From: CAIOSQ01 sp041178225
Lineage (GTDB): Bacteria; Pseudomonadota; Alphaproteobacteria; CACIAM-22H2
Direction of reading: 5' to 3'
Length of the DNA stretch: 28,205 bases
NCBI GenBank assembly: GCA_041178225.1
Contig: JBEGVV010000051.1
Span: 1-28,205, forward strand
Under the pieces are notes generated by a model. The model was not told where the DNA came from. It saw only the letters and a list, made by a program, of their open reading frames with translations, and searched no databases. Below, one piece after another: positions 8,048 to 16,766 of the stretch. The stretch's first letter is position 1; the number at the start of each line of letters is the position of its first letter. A program made the translations under genes and the position numbers.

Positions 8048-10058
8048 GGTCCGGCAGCGAGGCCGGGTCCGCGGACGGGCGGGCGCCGCCTCCGAAGAGC
8101 TGCTCGAGCAGGTTGTCGAGCGCGCCCGGCGGCACGGCGCCGGGGATGGGCGCGGCCGGCAGGCCGCGCGTCGCCTCGGCCATGAAGGCCTTCCATGTCC
8201 GCGCCGGCAGGCTGCCGCCCGTGACGCGGTTCATGGGCGAGGCGTCGTCGTTGCCGAACCAGACGCCCGCGACGAGCTCCGCCGTGAAGCCGACGAACCA
8301 GGCGTCGCGATAGTCCTGGCTCGTGCCGGTCTTGCCGCCAACGGGCCGGTCGAGCGTCGCCGCGCGCCCCGTGCCCCGCTCGACCACCGCGCGCAGCAGG
8401 TCGTTCATCGCCGCCAGCGCGCCGCGGGAGATCACGCGCTCCCCGCCCTGCGCAGAGCGGCGATAGAGCACGCGGCCGGCGCTGTCGCGGATCTCCGCGA
8501 TCGCCCAGGGCTCGGCGGAGACGCCGCCATTGGCGAAGGGCATGTAGGCGCCGGTAAGCTCGAGCAGCGTCACCTCGGACGCGCCGAGCGTGGTCGCGAA
8601 GTCGCGGCGCAGCGGCGACACGATCCCGGCCCGGCGCGCGGCGGCGATCGTGCGATCGATGCCGCCGCGCTGGGCCACGCGCACGGTGGCCGTGTTGACC
8701 GAGCGCGCGAAGGCGTCGCGCAGCGTGATCTCGCCGCGCCCGGCATCGCCCTCGTAGTTGCGCGGCCGCCAGTCGCCCACCGACACCGGCGCGTCCGAGA
8801 CCCGGTCGTCGGGACGCATGCCCTGCTCGAGCGCGGCGAGGAAGACGAAGCTCTTGAAGGCGGAGCCCGGCTGGCGGAGCGCCGCGGTCGCGCGGTTGAA
8901 CTGGCTCGCCGAATAGTCGCGCCCGCCGACCAGGGCGCGGAGCGCGCCGTCCGGCGACATCGCGACCAGCGCGGCCTGCTCGGCATCCGACTTCTCGCCG
9001 TCGCGCGCCAGCGCCTCCGTGATCGCCGCCTCGGCGGCGCGCTGCAGGCGCGAGTCGAGCGTGGTGCGGATGACGAGGTCGCGGTCGGCATAGCCGACAT
9101 AGCCGGACACCTGGTCCGCGAGCCAGTCGGTGAAGTAGCGCGCGGAGCGCAGGTTTCCGCCGGTGCCCGGCGCGCCAAGCGGCATCCGGCGCGCCGCCTC
9201 GACCGCGGCGGCGCTGGCGAAGCGCGCCTCGACCAGGTTCTCGAGGACCTCGTCGGCGCGGCGCAGCGAGCGCGCCCTGTCGCTGGTCGGCGCGTAGCGC
9301 GACGGTGCCTTCAGCAGGCCGACGATCACCGCCGCCTCGCGCATGTTCAGCTGGCGGGCCGACTTGCCGAAATAGCGCTGCGAGGCCGCCTCCACGCCAT
9401 AGGTCGCGGCCCCGAGATAGACGCGGTTCAGGTAGATCGTGAGGATCTGGTCCTTGGTGAAGCGCCGCTCGAGCCAGAGCGCCAGCAGGAACTCCTGGAT
9501 CTTGCGCTCGAAGCTGCGCTCGTGCGTGAGGAACACGTTCTTGGCGAGCTGCTGCGTGATCGTGCTGCCGCCCTGCACGACGCGCCCCGCGCGCAGGTTG
9601 ACGACCGCCGCGCGCGCGAGGCCGATCGGGTCGACGCCGAAATGGCTGTAGAAGCGGCGGTCCTCCGTCGCCAGCAGCGCCTGCGGCAGGTGCGCGGGCA
9701 TCTCGGAGAGCTGCACCGCGCCCGCGAAGAGGTCGCCGGTCGTGCCGACGACCTGTCCCGAGGCGTCCTCGAAGCTCATGCTCGGCCGGCGGTCGAAGCT
9801 GGCGATCGCGCCGATGTCGGGCAGGCGCAGCGCGTACCAGGCCAGGACCAGCGCCACCGCGATCGCGCCCCAGATCGACAGCGCGAGGCACCAGCGCAGC
9901 AGCGCGAGCAGGATGCCTCGGCGCCGCGGCCTGCGCGGCGGCTTGCCGCCCCGCGCCCTGCGGCCGTCATCGGCAGGCGCGCCGCGCCGCGCCTTCTGCT
10001 CGCGGGGCGGGCTGCCGCCGAAATGCGGCTCCTGTCGCTGGTTTCCCGGGCGTCGCAC
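8031..10058 (-). CDS. Class A penicillin-binding protein (PBP1A/1C-like transglycosylase-transpeptidase)
   Basis: This inner-membrane enzyme polymerises and cross-links peptidoglycan. The 675-residue product has a basic, Pro/Arg-rich cytoplasmic tail (1-48), one membrane helix (about 49-75) and a GT51 glycosyltransferase domain. GT51 motifs are ATEDRRFYSHFGVD with catalytic E132, GGSTITQQLAKN (163-174), the ERKIQE block and the ILTIYLNRVYLG block. The transpeptidase domain has SAFK (nucleophile S399), SVN (453-455) and KTGTS (576-580). It is shorter than typical PBP1A, with no large OB insert evident. The start is a GTG at 10058 and is uncertain because the tail has no ATG; the membrane helix and domains are not affected. 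It lies divergent from ridA. Confidence 0.95.
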   Translation of the reverse strand: MRRPGNQRQEPHFGGSPPREQKARRGAPADDGRRARGGKPPRRPRRRGILLALLRWCLALSIWGAIAVALVLAWYALRLPDIGAIASFDRRPSMSFEDASGQVVGTTGDLFAGAVQLSEMPAHLPQALLATEDRRFYSHFGVDPIGLARAAVVNLRAGRVVQGGSTITQQLAKNVFLTHERSFERKIQEFLLALWLERRFTKDQILTIYLNRVYLGAATYGVEAASQRYFGKSARQLNMREAAVIVGLLKAPSRYAPTSDRARSLRRADEVLENLVEARFASAAAVEAARRMPLGAPGTGGNLRSARYFTDWLADQVSGYVGYADRDLVIRTTLDSRLQRAAEAAITEALARDGEKSDAEQAALVAMSPDGALRALVGGRDYSASQFNRATAALRQPGSAFKSFVFLAALEQGMRPDDRVSDAPVSVGDWRPRNYEGDAGRGEITLRDAFARSVNTATVRVAQRGGIDRTIAAARRAGIVSPLRRDFATTLGASEVTLLELTGAYMPFANGGVSAEPWAIAEIRDSAGRVLYRRSAQGGERVISRGALAAMNDLLRAVVERGTGRAATLDRPVGGKTGTSQDYRDAWFVGFTAELVAGVWFGNDDASPMNRVTGGSLPARTWKAFMAEATRGLPAAPIPGAVPPGALDNLLEQLFGGGARPSADPASLPDLNRGN

Positions 10059-10158
10059 GCGCGGCTACCTAGCACCGCATTCGGGCAAGAGCTAGGCGCG
10101 CCGCGCCGTGCTCGCCTATAGTCCCGCCGCCCATTTCCAAATCCGGAGCAGGACACAC
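10059..10158 (+). promoter_or_regulatory. divergent intergenic region between the PBP gene and ridA; weak promoter candidate
   Basis: This 100-base gap separates two divergent genes. TATAGT at 10117-10122 resembles a -10 element for ridA, but no convincing -35 lies 17 bases upstream. CCTAGC (10068-10073) and GCTAGG (10091-10096) form a 6-base inverted repeat with a 17-base spacer that could be a weak operator or a chance match. Confidence 0.3.
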
Positions 10159-10587
10159 ATGGCAAGCCAGTCGATCAAGCGCATCAAGCCCGGCACCCGC
10201 ATGAGCCAGGCCGTCGTCAGCAACGGCATCGTCTTCGTCGCGGGCCAGGTCGCCCAGAACCCCGGCAAGACGGTCGGCGAGCAGACGAAGCAGATCACCG
10301 CCCAGCTCGACGAGCTGCTCGCGGCCGCCGGCTCGCACAAGACCCGCCTGCTCTCCGCCAGCATCTGGCTGACCGACATCTCCACCTTCTCGGAGATGAA
10401 CGCGGTGTGGGACGCGTGGGTCCCGGCCGACATGGGCCCGGCGCGCGCGACGGTCGAGGCCAAGCTTGCCGCGCCGCAATACCGCGTCGAGATCGCCGTG
10501 ACCGCCTCGGTCGGCAAGGCCGTCGCCGCCGCCAAGGCGCGCCCGAAGGCGAAGGCCAAGGCCAAGGCGAAGTCCAAGCGCCGCTGA
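10159..10587 (+). CDS. RidA/YjgF/YER057c-family protein with Lys/Ala-rich tail
   Basis: RidA proteins deaminate reactive enamine or imine intermediates released by PLP enzymes; some relatives have other roles. The 142-residue product contains the family core (about 8-118), including the substrate-binding arginine R96 in GPARATVE and a conserved glutamate E111 in VEIAVTA. The ATG at 10159 is preceded by AGGA with a suitable gap; the open frame upstream has no family character. From residue 120 the protein adds about 23 residues made almost only of Ala, Lys and Arg, ending KAKAKAKSKRR. Such a tail is not part of the RidA fold and resembles basic nucleic-acid-binding tails. A strong terminator follows. 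Confidence 0.93.
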   Translation: MASQSIKRIKPGTRMSQAVVSNGIVFVAGQVAQNPGKTVGEQTKQITAQLDELLAAAGSHKTRLLSASIWLTDISTFSEMNAVWDAWVPADMGPARATVEAKLAAPQYRVEIAVTASVGKAVAAAKARPKAKAKAKAKSKRR

Positions 10588-10606
10588 AGCCGCGCGCCAG
10601 GGAATG

Positions 10607-10645
10607 GAAGGCCGGCTCCCGGGAAGGGGGCCGGCCTTCTTCATT
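10607..10645. terminator. bidirectional intrinsic terminator between ridA and maf
   Basis: GAAGGCCGGC at 10607-10616 and GCCGGCCTTC at 10630-10639 form a perfect 10-base stem with a 13-base loop. The plus strand continues TTCATT, a short T-rich tail. The hairpin sits between the ridA stop (10587) and the maf stop (10657), which converge, so one structure could end both transcripts. Rho-independent function is inferred; the T tract is short. Confidence 0.7.
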
Positions 10646-10656
10646 GGCGCCGCGCG

Positions 10657-11286
10657 TCAGCGCGCGATGACGCCCTGGCCGCGCAGGAACTCGAGCAGCG
10701 GCAGCAGCGGCAGGCCGAGTATCGTGAAGAAGTCGCCTTCGACGCGCGCGAAGAGCTGCGCGCCCAGGCCCTCGAGCTGGTAGGCACCCACCGATCCCAG
10801 GGCTGCATCGCCGATCGTCGCGACGTAGCGTTGCGCGAAGCCCGGATCGAAGCCGCGCATCGTCAGCAGCGCGACGTCGGTCGCGTCCCAGATCGCCTTT
10901 CCGTCGCGCATCGCGACGGCGGCGCTGTAGAGCTTGTGCGTGCGGCCGGCGAGCGCCATCAGCTGGGCGACCGCGCGCGCCGCGTCCGCGGGCTTGTCGA
11001 AATGCCGGCCCTCGCACTCGATCATCGAGTCGGCGCCGACGACGATCGCGCCGGGATGGCGAAGCGACACGCGCTCCGCCTTGAGGCGGGCCAGCATCCC
11101 GGCGATCTCCGCGACCGGCGCGCCGCGCGCGCGCATCTCGTCCTTCACCGCGCCCTCGTCGATGTCGGCGGCGTCGCATTCCACAAGCACGCCCGCGTTG
11201 GCGAGCATGCCGCGCCGCGTCCGGCTCGCCGAGGCAAGCACGAGCATGGGCGCGCCCGCGCCCGGGCCTAGCGTCATGGTCCCCAT
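10657..11286 (-). CDS. maf: Maf-family nucleoside triphosphate pyrophosphatase
   Basis: Maf proteins hydrolyse non-canonical or selected nucleoside triphosphates (dTTP/UTP or m7GTP classes) to monophosphates. The 209-residue product begins the core at LVLASASRTRRGML, has the catalytic aspartate block VVGADSMIE with HFDKP, and GAYQLEGLGAQLF near the end. The start ATG at 11286 lies 4 bases after the ppsR stop with GGA/GAGG ribosome-site candidates; ATG at 11277 (206 residues) is an alternative. It forms an operon with ppsR, as in many alphaproteobacteria, but the aroE gene that usually follows is absent here: ridA converges instead. The serine in GADS where threonine is common is a minor variation. 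The exact substrate class is not assigned. Confidence 0.93.
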   Translation of the reverse strand: MGTMTLGPGAGAPMLVLASASRTRRGMLANAGVLVECDAADIDEGAVKDEMRARGAPVAEIAGMLARLKAERVSLRHPGAIVVGADSMIECEGRHFDKPADAARAVAQLMALAGRTHKLYSAAVAMRDGKAIWDATDVALLTMRGFDPGFAQRYVATIGDAALGSVGAYQLEGLGAQLFARVEGDFFTILGLPLLPLLEFLRGQGVIAR

Positions 11287-11290
11287 GTCC

Positions 11291-12124
11291 TCATCCTTTC
11301 CCGAGGCGGCGTTCCTGCAGCAGCGCGAGGATCGAGGCCGCCGTCTCCTCGATCGAGCGCCGCGACGTCTCCAGCACCGGCCAGCCCCGCGCGCCGAAGA
11401 GGCGCCGCGCGGCCTGGACCTCCTCGCGTACCCGCTCGGGGTCCGTATAGCCGGTCTCGCGGTTCTCGTTGAGCAGGCGCAGGCGGTTGCGCCGCACCGC
11501 CACAAGCGCCGACGGATCGTTGGTCAGCCCGACGACAAGGGGACCTCCCTCGGCGAAGGGCCTGAGCGCATCGAGCTCTGCCGGCGGCTCCATGCCGGGC
11601 ACGAGCGGCACGTTCGCCGCCTTCAGCCCGCGATTGGCGAGGTAGATGCAGGTCGGCGTCTTGGACGAGCGCGACACGCCGACGAGCACGACATCCGCGT
11701 TGCGCAGGTCGCCCATGGCCTGGCCGTCGTCGTGCGACATGGCGAAGTCCATCGCGGCGATGCGCGCGAAATAGTCGGCGTCGAGCTGGTGCTGGCGCCC
11801 CGGCCTGTGGCCGGCCTCGGCGTGGAGGAACTCGCCGAACGCCTCGAGCACGGGATCGAGGACGGCGATGCAGGGCACGCCCAGGCGCGAGCAGGATTCG
11901 ATGAGCCGCGAGCGTATGCGCGGGTCGACGAGGGTGAAGAGGACCACCCCGCGATCCGCCGCGACGCCCTCCGCGACCTTGTCGACCTGGCGCTCGGTCC
12001 GGATCATCGACCAGACATGCTCGATCGGCTCGCAGGAGTCGAACTGCACGAGGCAGGCGCGGGCGACCGCTAGATTGGTCTCCCCGGTCGAGTCCGACAC
12101 GAGGTGGAGATGGAACTTCTTCAT
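11291..12124 (-). CDS. ppsR: PpsR/PDRP-type kinase-phosphorylase (DUF299)
   Basis: This cytoplasmic bifunctional enzyme inactivates pyruvate phosphate dikinase or PEP synthase by ADP-dependent phosphorylation and reactivates it by Pi-dependent dephosphorylation. The 277-residue product opens with the family signature FHLHLVSDSTGET and has the nucleotide loop GVSRSSKTPT. An upstream GTG would add 16 residues, but the MKKFHLHLVSD start at 12124 matches family members and is chosen. A DnaA-box-like sequence (12121-12129) overlaps the start codon. In Rickettsia and Caulobacter the homologue (RP001) borders the replication origin, and here it diverges from hemE in the same way. maf follows 4 bases after its stop. 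Confidence 0.95.
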   Translation of the reverse strand: MKKFHLHLVSDSTGETNLAVARACLVQFDSCEPIEHVWSMIRTERQVDKVAEGVAADRGVVLFTLVDPRIRSRLIESCSRLGVPCIAVLDPVLEAFGEFLHAEAGHRPGRQHQLDADYFARIAAMDFAMSHDDGQAMGDLRNADVVLVGVSRSSKTPTCIYLANRGLKAANVPLVPGMEPPAELDALRPFAEGGPLVVGLTNDPSALVAVRRNRLRLLNENRETGYTDPERVREEVQAARRLFGARGWPVLETSRRSIEETAASILALLQERRLGKG

Positions 12125-12521
12125 CCACAGGCACCGGGGGAGAAGTGGCGGAAGAGGTGGACAACCCGGCACTTGTCCATAGCCACCAGGATCCTGTCCC
12201 GGCTAGGCGGATTCCCCGCCCCATCCACCCAACAGGAGGGCGGAATCCGGGCGGGGGATGCAATGGCGTGGACAAGCCTCATGGCGCGCAGACTGTCCCG
12301 TCCATCCACACCCCGTCCATCCATGTTTTCCTCGTTGGCGCGAAACGCAAATGCGGTTCCATGCCCGGTATCATCCACATCCTGTGGGGCCATGCGCCAT
12401 CCCGTGGAGCAATCCGTGGATTGCCACGGCATCGCCGTGATCCACGTCATCAACAGGCACCCACTACCTCCTCATCTTTTCTCTTCGATATCTTCCTTTC
12501 TGATGTATTGAGCCGCGCGTG
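12121..12521. other. oriC: predicted chromosomal replication origin (oriC)
   Basis: This gap between divergent ppsR and hemE has no gene. It holds a cluster of sequences close to the DnaA box TTATCCACA. Forward copies are TCATCCACA at 12121 and 12371, TTGTCCATA at 12173, CCATCCACC at 12221, CCATCCACA at 12302 and TGATCCACG at 12438. Reverse copies are TTGTCCACC at 12156-12164, TTGTCCACG at 12267-12275 and CAATCCACG at 12415-12423. No copy is perfect; TGATCCACG resembles the weaker G-boxes of Caulobacter. Two GANTC sites (12210, 12243), targets of the CcrM methylase, lie in an imperfect inverted repeat. No TTAA-based CtrA site is seen. The same gene pair flanks Caulobacter Cori. Box cluster, AT-rich patch and nearby parS together make this a strong candidate. 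Confidence 0.8.
12471..12510. other. AT-rich patch, candidate DNA-unwinding element
   Basis: About 26 of these 40 bases are A or T, in sharp contrast to the surrounding GC-rich DNA, and the upper strand is largely pyrimidine (C/T). It lies at the hemE edge of the DnaA-box cluster, the position expected for duplex opening. It could instead or additionally contribute to the hemE promoter; no clear -35/-10 pair is visible. Confidence 0.5.
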
Positions 12522-13592
12522 ATGACAAGAACCGAGCCAGCGACACGCCCGATCCTCGTCCGCGCCCTCTGCGGCGAGGAGACGTCGCGGGCGCCGTTCT
12601 GGTTCATGCGCCAGGCCGGGCGCTACCTGCCCGAATACCGCGCGATCCGGGCCACGGCGCCCGACTTCGTCGCCTTCTGCCTCGACCCGGAGAAGGCATG
12701 CGAGGTGACGCTGCAGCCGCTGCGCCGCTTCGGGATGGACGCCGCCATCCTCTTCGCCGACATCCTGCTCGTCCCGCACGCGCTCGGCGCGGGTGTCGCC
12801 TTCAAGGCGGGCGAGGGACCCGTGCTCGATCCCGTGCGCGATGGCGCGTCGGTGGCTCGCCTCGAGCCGGCGCTGGCAGGCGCCGCCGATCGCCTCTCGG
12901 CGGTCTACGAGACGGTCGCCAGGGTGCGCGCGGCCCTCGATCCCGCGCAGGCGCTCATCGGCTTCGCCGGCAGCCCATGGACGGTCGCGAGCTACATGGT
13001 CGAGGGCGGTGGCGGACACGACTTCATGCGCGTGCGCGGCCTCGCGCTGCGCGAACCGGAGGTCTTCCAGCGCCTCGTCGACATCCTCGTCGAGGCGACC
13101 GTGGCCTATCTCTGCCGGCAGGCGGAGGCCGGCGCCGATGCCCTGCAGCTCTTCGACACGTGGTCGGGCGTGCTGCCGGCCGCGGGCTTCGAGCGCTGGG
13201 TCGTCGATCCGACGGCGCGCATCGTCGCAGCCCTGCGCGCGCGCCATCCCGGCGTTCCCATCATCGGATTCCCGAGAGGCGCGGGGACGAACCTGCTGCG
13301 CTACGCGGAGGCCACCGGCGTCGACGCGATAGGGCTCGATGCGGGCGTCGCGCCTGCCTGGGCCGCCGGGGAATTGCCGCGCCGCGCATGCCTCCAGGGA
13401 AATCTCGATCCGCTGCTCATCGCGCTGGGCGGGGAGGCCATGGACGCGGCGGCGCGGGAGATCCTGCACGCCTGGCGCGACCGCGCCTTCGTCTTCAACC
13501 TCGGGCATGGCATCACGCCCGACGTGCCCGTCGAGAACGTCGAGCGGCTGAGCGCGATGCTGCGCTCCTGGCGCCGCGAGGAGGCAAGGTGA
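12522..13592 (+). CDS. hemE: Uroporphyrinogen decarboxylase
   Basis: HemE removes four carboxyl groups from uroporphyrinogen III to give coproporphyrinogen III in haem and chlorophyll synthesis. The 356-residue product has the N-terminal signature FMRQAGRYLPEYR, the substrate-contacting aspartate in ILFADILL, and the conserved block GFAGSPWTVASYMVEGGG. A GTG at 12519 directly precedes the ATG at 12522, so either may be used; no good ribosome site distinguishes them. hemH overlaps the stop by 4 bases. Placement beside the origin means its dosage should rise early in replication. The assignment is certain. Confidence 0.97.
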   Translation: MTRTEPATRPILVRALCGEETSRAPFWFMRQAGRYLPEYRAIRATAPDFVAFCLDPEKACEVTLQPLRRFGMDAAILFADILLVPHALGAGVAFKAGEGPVLDPVRDGASVARLEPALAGAADRLSAVYETVARVRAALDPAQALIGFAGSPWTVASYMVEGGGGHDFMRVRGLALREPEVFQRLVDILVEATVAYLCRQAEAGADALQLFDTWSGVLPAAGFERWVVDPTARIVAALRARHPGVPIIGFPRGAGTNLLRYAEATGVDAIGLDAGVAPAWAAGELPRRACLQGNLDPLLIALGGEAMDAAAREILHAWRDRAFVFNLGHGITPDVPVENVERLSAMLRSWRREEAR

Positions 13593-14635
13593 GGATCGCG
13601 ATCGCGCTGTTCAACCTCGGCGGGCCGGATGGCCCGGACGCGGTCGAGCCCTTCCTGTTCAACCTCTTCTCGGACCCCGCGATCATCCGCGTCCCGGGCT
13701 TCCTGCGCCGCTTCCTCGCGCGCACGATCTCGCGGCGCCGCGCCCCGAAGGCGCGCGGGATCTACGCCCGCATCGGCGGCGGCTCGCCCCTGCTCCCCAA
13801 CACGCTGGCGCAGGCGCGCGCGCTGGAGGAGAGGCTGCGCGACCTCGGCGAGGTCCGCGCCTTCCCGGTGATGCGCTACTGGCACCCGATGACGCCGGAG
13901 GCCGTGCGCGAGATCGCGCAATTCGCCCCGGACCGCATCGTCCTCCTGCCGCTCTACCCGCAATTCTCCACCACCACGACGGCGTCGAGCCTCGATGCAT
14001 GGCGCGAGGAGGCCGCGCGCGCGGGGCTCGCCGCGCCGATGCGCACGCTGTGCTGCTATCCCGTGGAGGCAGGCTTCATCGAGGCGCTCGCCGCGCTGGT
14101 GCGCGACGGCGTCGAGGCGGCGCGCGCCAAGGGCCGGCCGCGCATCCTCTTCTCCGCCCATGGCCTTCCCGAGAAGGTCGTGAAGGCCGGCGATCCCTAC
14201 CAGTGGCAGGTCGAGCAGACGGCCGCCGCCGCGATGCAGAGGCTTGGCGACATCGGCGCCGACCACGTCGTCTGCTACCAGAGCCGCGTCGGACCCCTGA
14301 AATGGATCGGGCCCTCGACCGAGGACGAGATCGCGCGCGCGGGCAGGGATGGCGTTCCCGTCGTCGTCGTGCCGCTCGCCTTCGTGTCCGAGCACAGCGA
14401 GACGCTGGTCGAACTCGACATCGAATACGCCGAACTTGCCCACGAGGCCGGCGTGCCGGCCTATGTGCGCGTGCCGACGGTATCGACCCACCCCGCCTTC
14501 ATCGACGGGCTCGCCACGCTCGCCCGCGCGGCGCTCGCTCGCGACACCGCCGAGCCGCTTCCCGATGGCGAGCGCCGGATCTGCGCCCCTGGCTGGTCCG
14601 GCTGCCCGTGCCGCGGTCCGGGCAAGGCGGCCTGA
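13589..14635 (+). CDS. hemH: Ferrochelatase, possible [2Fe-2S] form
   Basis: HemH inserts ferrous iron into protoporphyrin IX, the last step of haem b synthesis. The 348-residue product has the family blocks LYPQFSTTTTASS and SAHGLPEKVVKAGDPYQ with catalytic H191, and EHSETLVELDIEY with E271. Near the end lie C332, C339 and C341 (pattern C-x6-C-x-C), and C155/C156 mid-protein. This layout resembles the cysteines that hold a [2Fe-2S] cluster in ferrochelatases of Caulobacter and Mycobacterium. The GTG start at 13589 overlaps the hemE stop (GTGA) and follows a strong GAGGAGG ribosome site. hemJ follows after 4 bases. Confidence 0.96.
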   Translation: MRIAIALFNLGGPDGPDAVEPFLFNLFSDPAIIRVPGFLRRFLARTISRRRAPKARGIYARIGGGSPLLPNTLAQARALEERLRDLGEVRAFPVMRYWHPMTPEAVREIAQFAPDRIVLLPLYPQFSTTTTASSLDAWREEAARAGLAAPMRTLCCYPVEAGFIEALAALVRDGVEAARAKGRPRILFSAHGLPEKVVKAGDPYQWQVEQTAAAAMQRLGDIGADHVVCYQSRVGPLKWIGPSTEDEIARAGRDGVPVVVVPLAFVSEHSETLVELDIEYAELAHEAGVPAYVRVPTVSTHPAFIDGLATLARAALARDTAEPLPDGERRICAPGWSGCPCRGPGKAA

Positions 14636-14639
14636 GGAG

Positions 14640-15083
14640 ATGCGCGACGCCATCCTCCAGGCGCTGCCCTGGCTGCGCGCGCTCCATGTCGTCGCGGTGA
14701 TCTCGTGGATGGCGGGCCTGCTCTACCTGCCGCGGCTCTTCGTCTACCATTGCGACGCGCCGGCAGGATCGCCGCAATCCGAGACGTTCAAGGTCATGGA
14801 GCGCCGGCTCCTGCGCGCCATCATGAACCCAGCGATGGTCGTCGCCTGGATCGCCGGCCTCGCGATGGTCTGGGCGCAGGACCTCTGGGGCGCCGGCTGG
14901 ATGCAGGCCAAGCTCGCCCTCGTCGTCGCGATGACCGTGATGCACCATGTGCTCGCGCGCTGGCGCAAGGAATTCGCCGCGGATCGCAACGCGCGACCGG
15001 CGCGCGACTATCGGATCGCCAACGAGGTGCCGACGCTGCTCATGATCGGCATCGTCGTCCTCGTCTTCGTCAGGCCCTGGTGA
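14640..15083 (+). CDS. hemJ: HemJ, protoporphyrinogen IX oxidase
   Basis: HemJ is a membrane-embedded haem-containing enzyme that oxidises protoporphyrinogen IX to protoporphyrin IX. The 147-residue product has four hydrophobic helices. It carries the family signature ALHVVAVISWMAGLLYLPRLFVYHC, with the conserved histidines, and ETFKVMERRLLRAIMNPAM. It follows hemH by 4 bases, so this operon encodes three late haem steps; only coproporphyrinogen oxidase is missing. The ATG at 14640 directly abuts an AGGAG sequence, an unusually short gap for a ribosome site, but the protein start matches the family. Confidence 0.96.
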   Translation: MRDAILQALPWLRALHVVAVISWMAGLLYLPRLFVYHCDAPAGSPQSETFKVMERRLLRAIMNPAMVVAWIAGLAMVWAQDLWGAGWMQAKLALVVAMTVMHHVLARWRKEFAADRNARPARDYRIANEVPTLLMIGIVVLVFVRPW

Positions 15084-15105
15084 ATACCCGGCAGGACGCC
15101 CGCTG

Positions 15106-15134
15106 TTGACTTGGTGACGGCGGGCCGCTTTAAT
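15106..15134 (+). promoter_or_regulatory. sigma-70-type promoter for rho
   Basis: TTGACT at 15106-15111 and TTTAAT at 15129-15134 are separated by exactly 17 bases, giving five of six matches to TTGACA and four of six to TATAAT. It lies just after hemJ and about 200 bases ahead of the rho start, so transcription would begin near 15141 and leave a leader of about 190 bases. This is the clearest housekeeping promoter in the window. Confidence 0.7.
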
Positions 15135-15140
15135 CCCGGC

Positions 15141-15331
15141 TAGATCGCTCCATCGTCCGATGGCCAGAGGGACCTGAAAGTCCCGCCGCGATTCCCACGA
15201 AGCGTTCCATATCCCGCCGCGGGCCTCGCGTGTCCCGCGTCCTTCTCGCGGGCGAGGTCCCCGGCAAGCCCGGCGGACCCATCCAGGAAACCGCGCGCAT
15301 TCCTTCCCGAAACAGGCGACCAGACCCGGCC
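15141..15331 (+). promoter_or_regulatory. untranslated leader of rho with small hairpins
   Basis: Between the predicted start of transcription and the rho ATG no gene is evident. Two small hairpins are visible: CATCG/CGATG (15151-15162) and GGGAC/GTCCC around a 6-base loop (15169-15184). An open frame from a GTG at 15230 runs in phase into rho, but it lacks resemblance to Rho and is not called. In E. coli rho has a long leader where Rho terminates its own transcription; the same could apply here. Confidence 0.4.
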
Positions 15332-16735
<1,404 letters not shown>

Positions 16736-16766
16736 GGCGCGGCGTCGCGTCGCGGGCGGTTCGCGC

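Noticed and set aside
7807..9891. 694-residue minus-strand frame overlapping the PBP gene
   Set aside because: It is a frame-shifted shadow of the PBP gene on the same strand, with arginine-rich low-complexity composition and none of the GT51 or transpeptidase motifs.
10540..10580. Tandem hexamers in the ridA tail as a mobile or CRISPR-like repeat
   Set aside because: The short AAGGCC/AAGGCG units are explained by Lys-Ala codons of the tail; there are no spacers or long repeats.
12125..12518. CtrA-binding sites (TTAA-N7-TTAA) in the candidate origin
   Set aside because: I found no TTAA in the gap, so Caulobacter-style CtrA control of this origin is not supported by the sequence.
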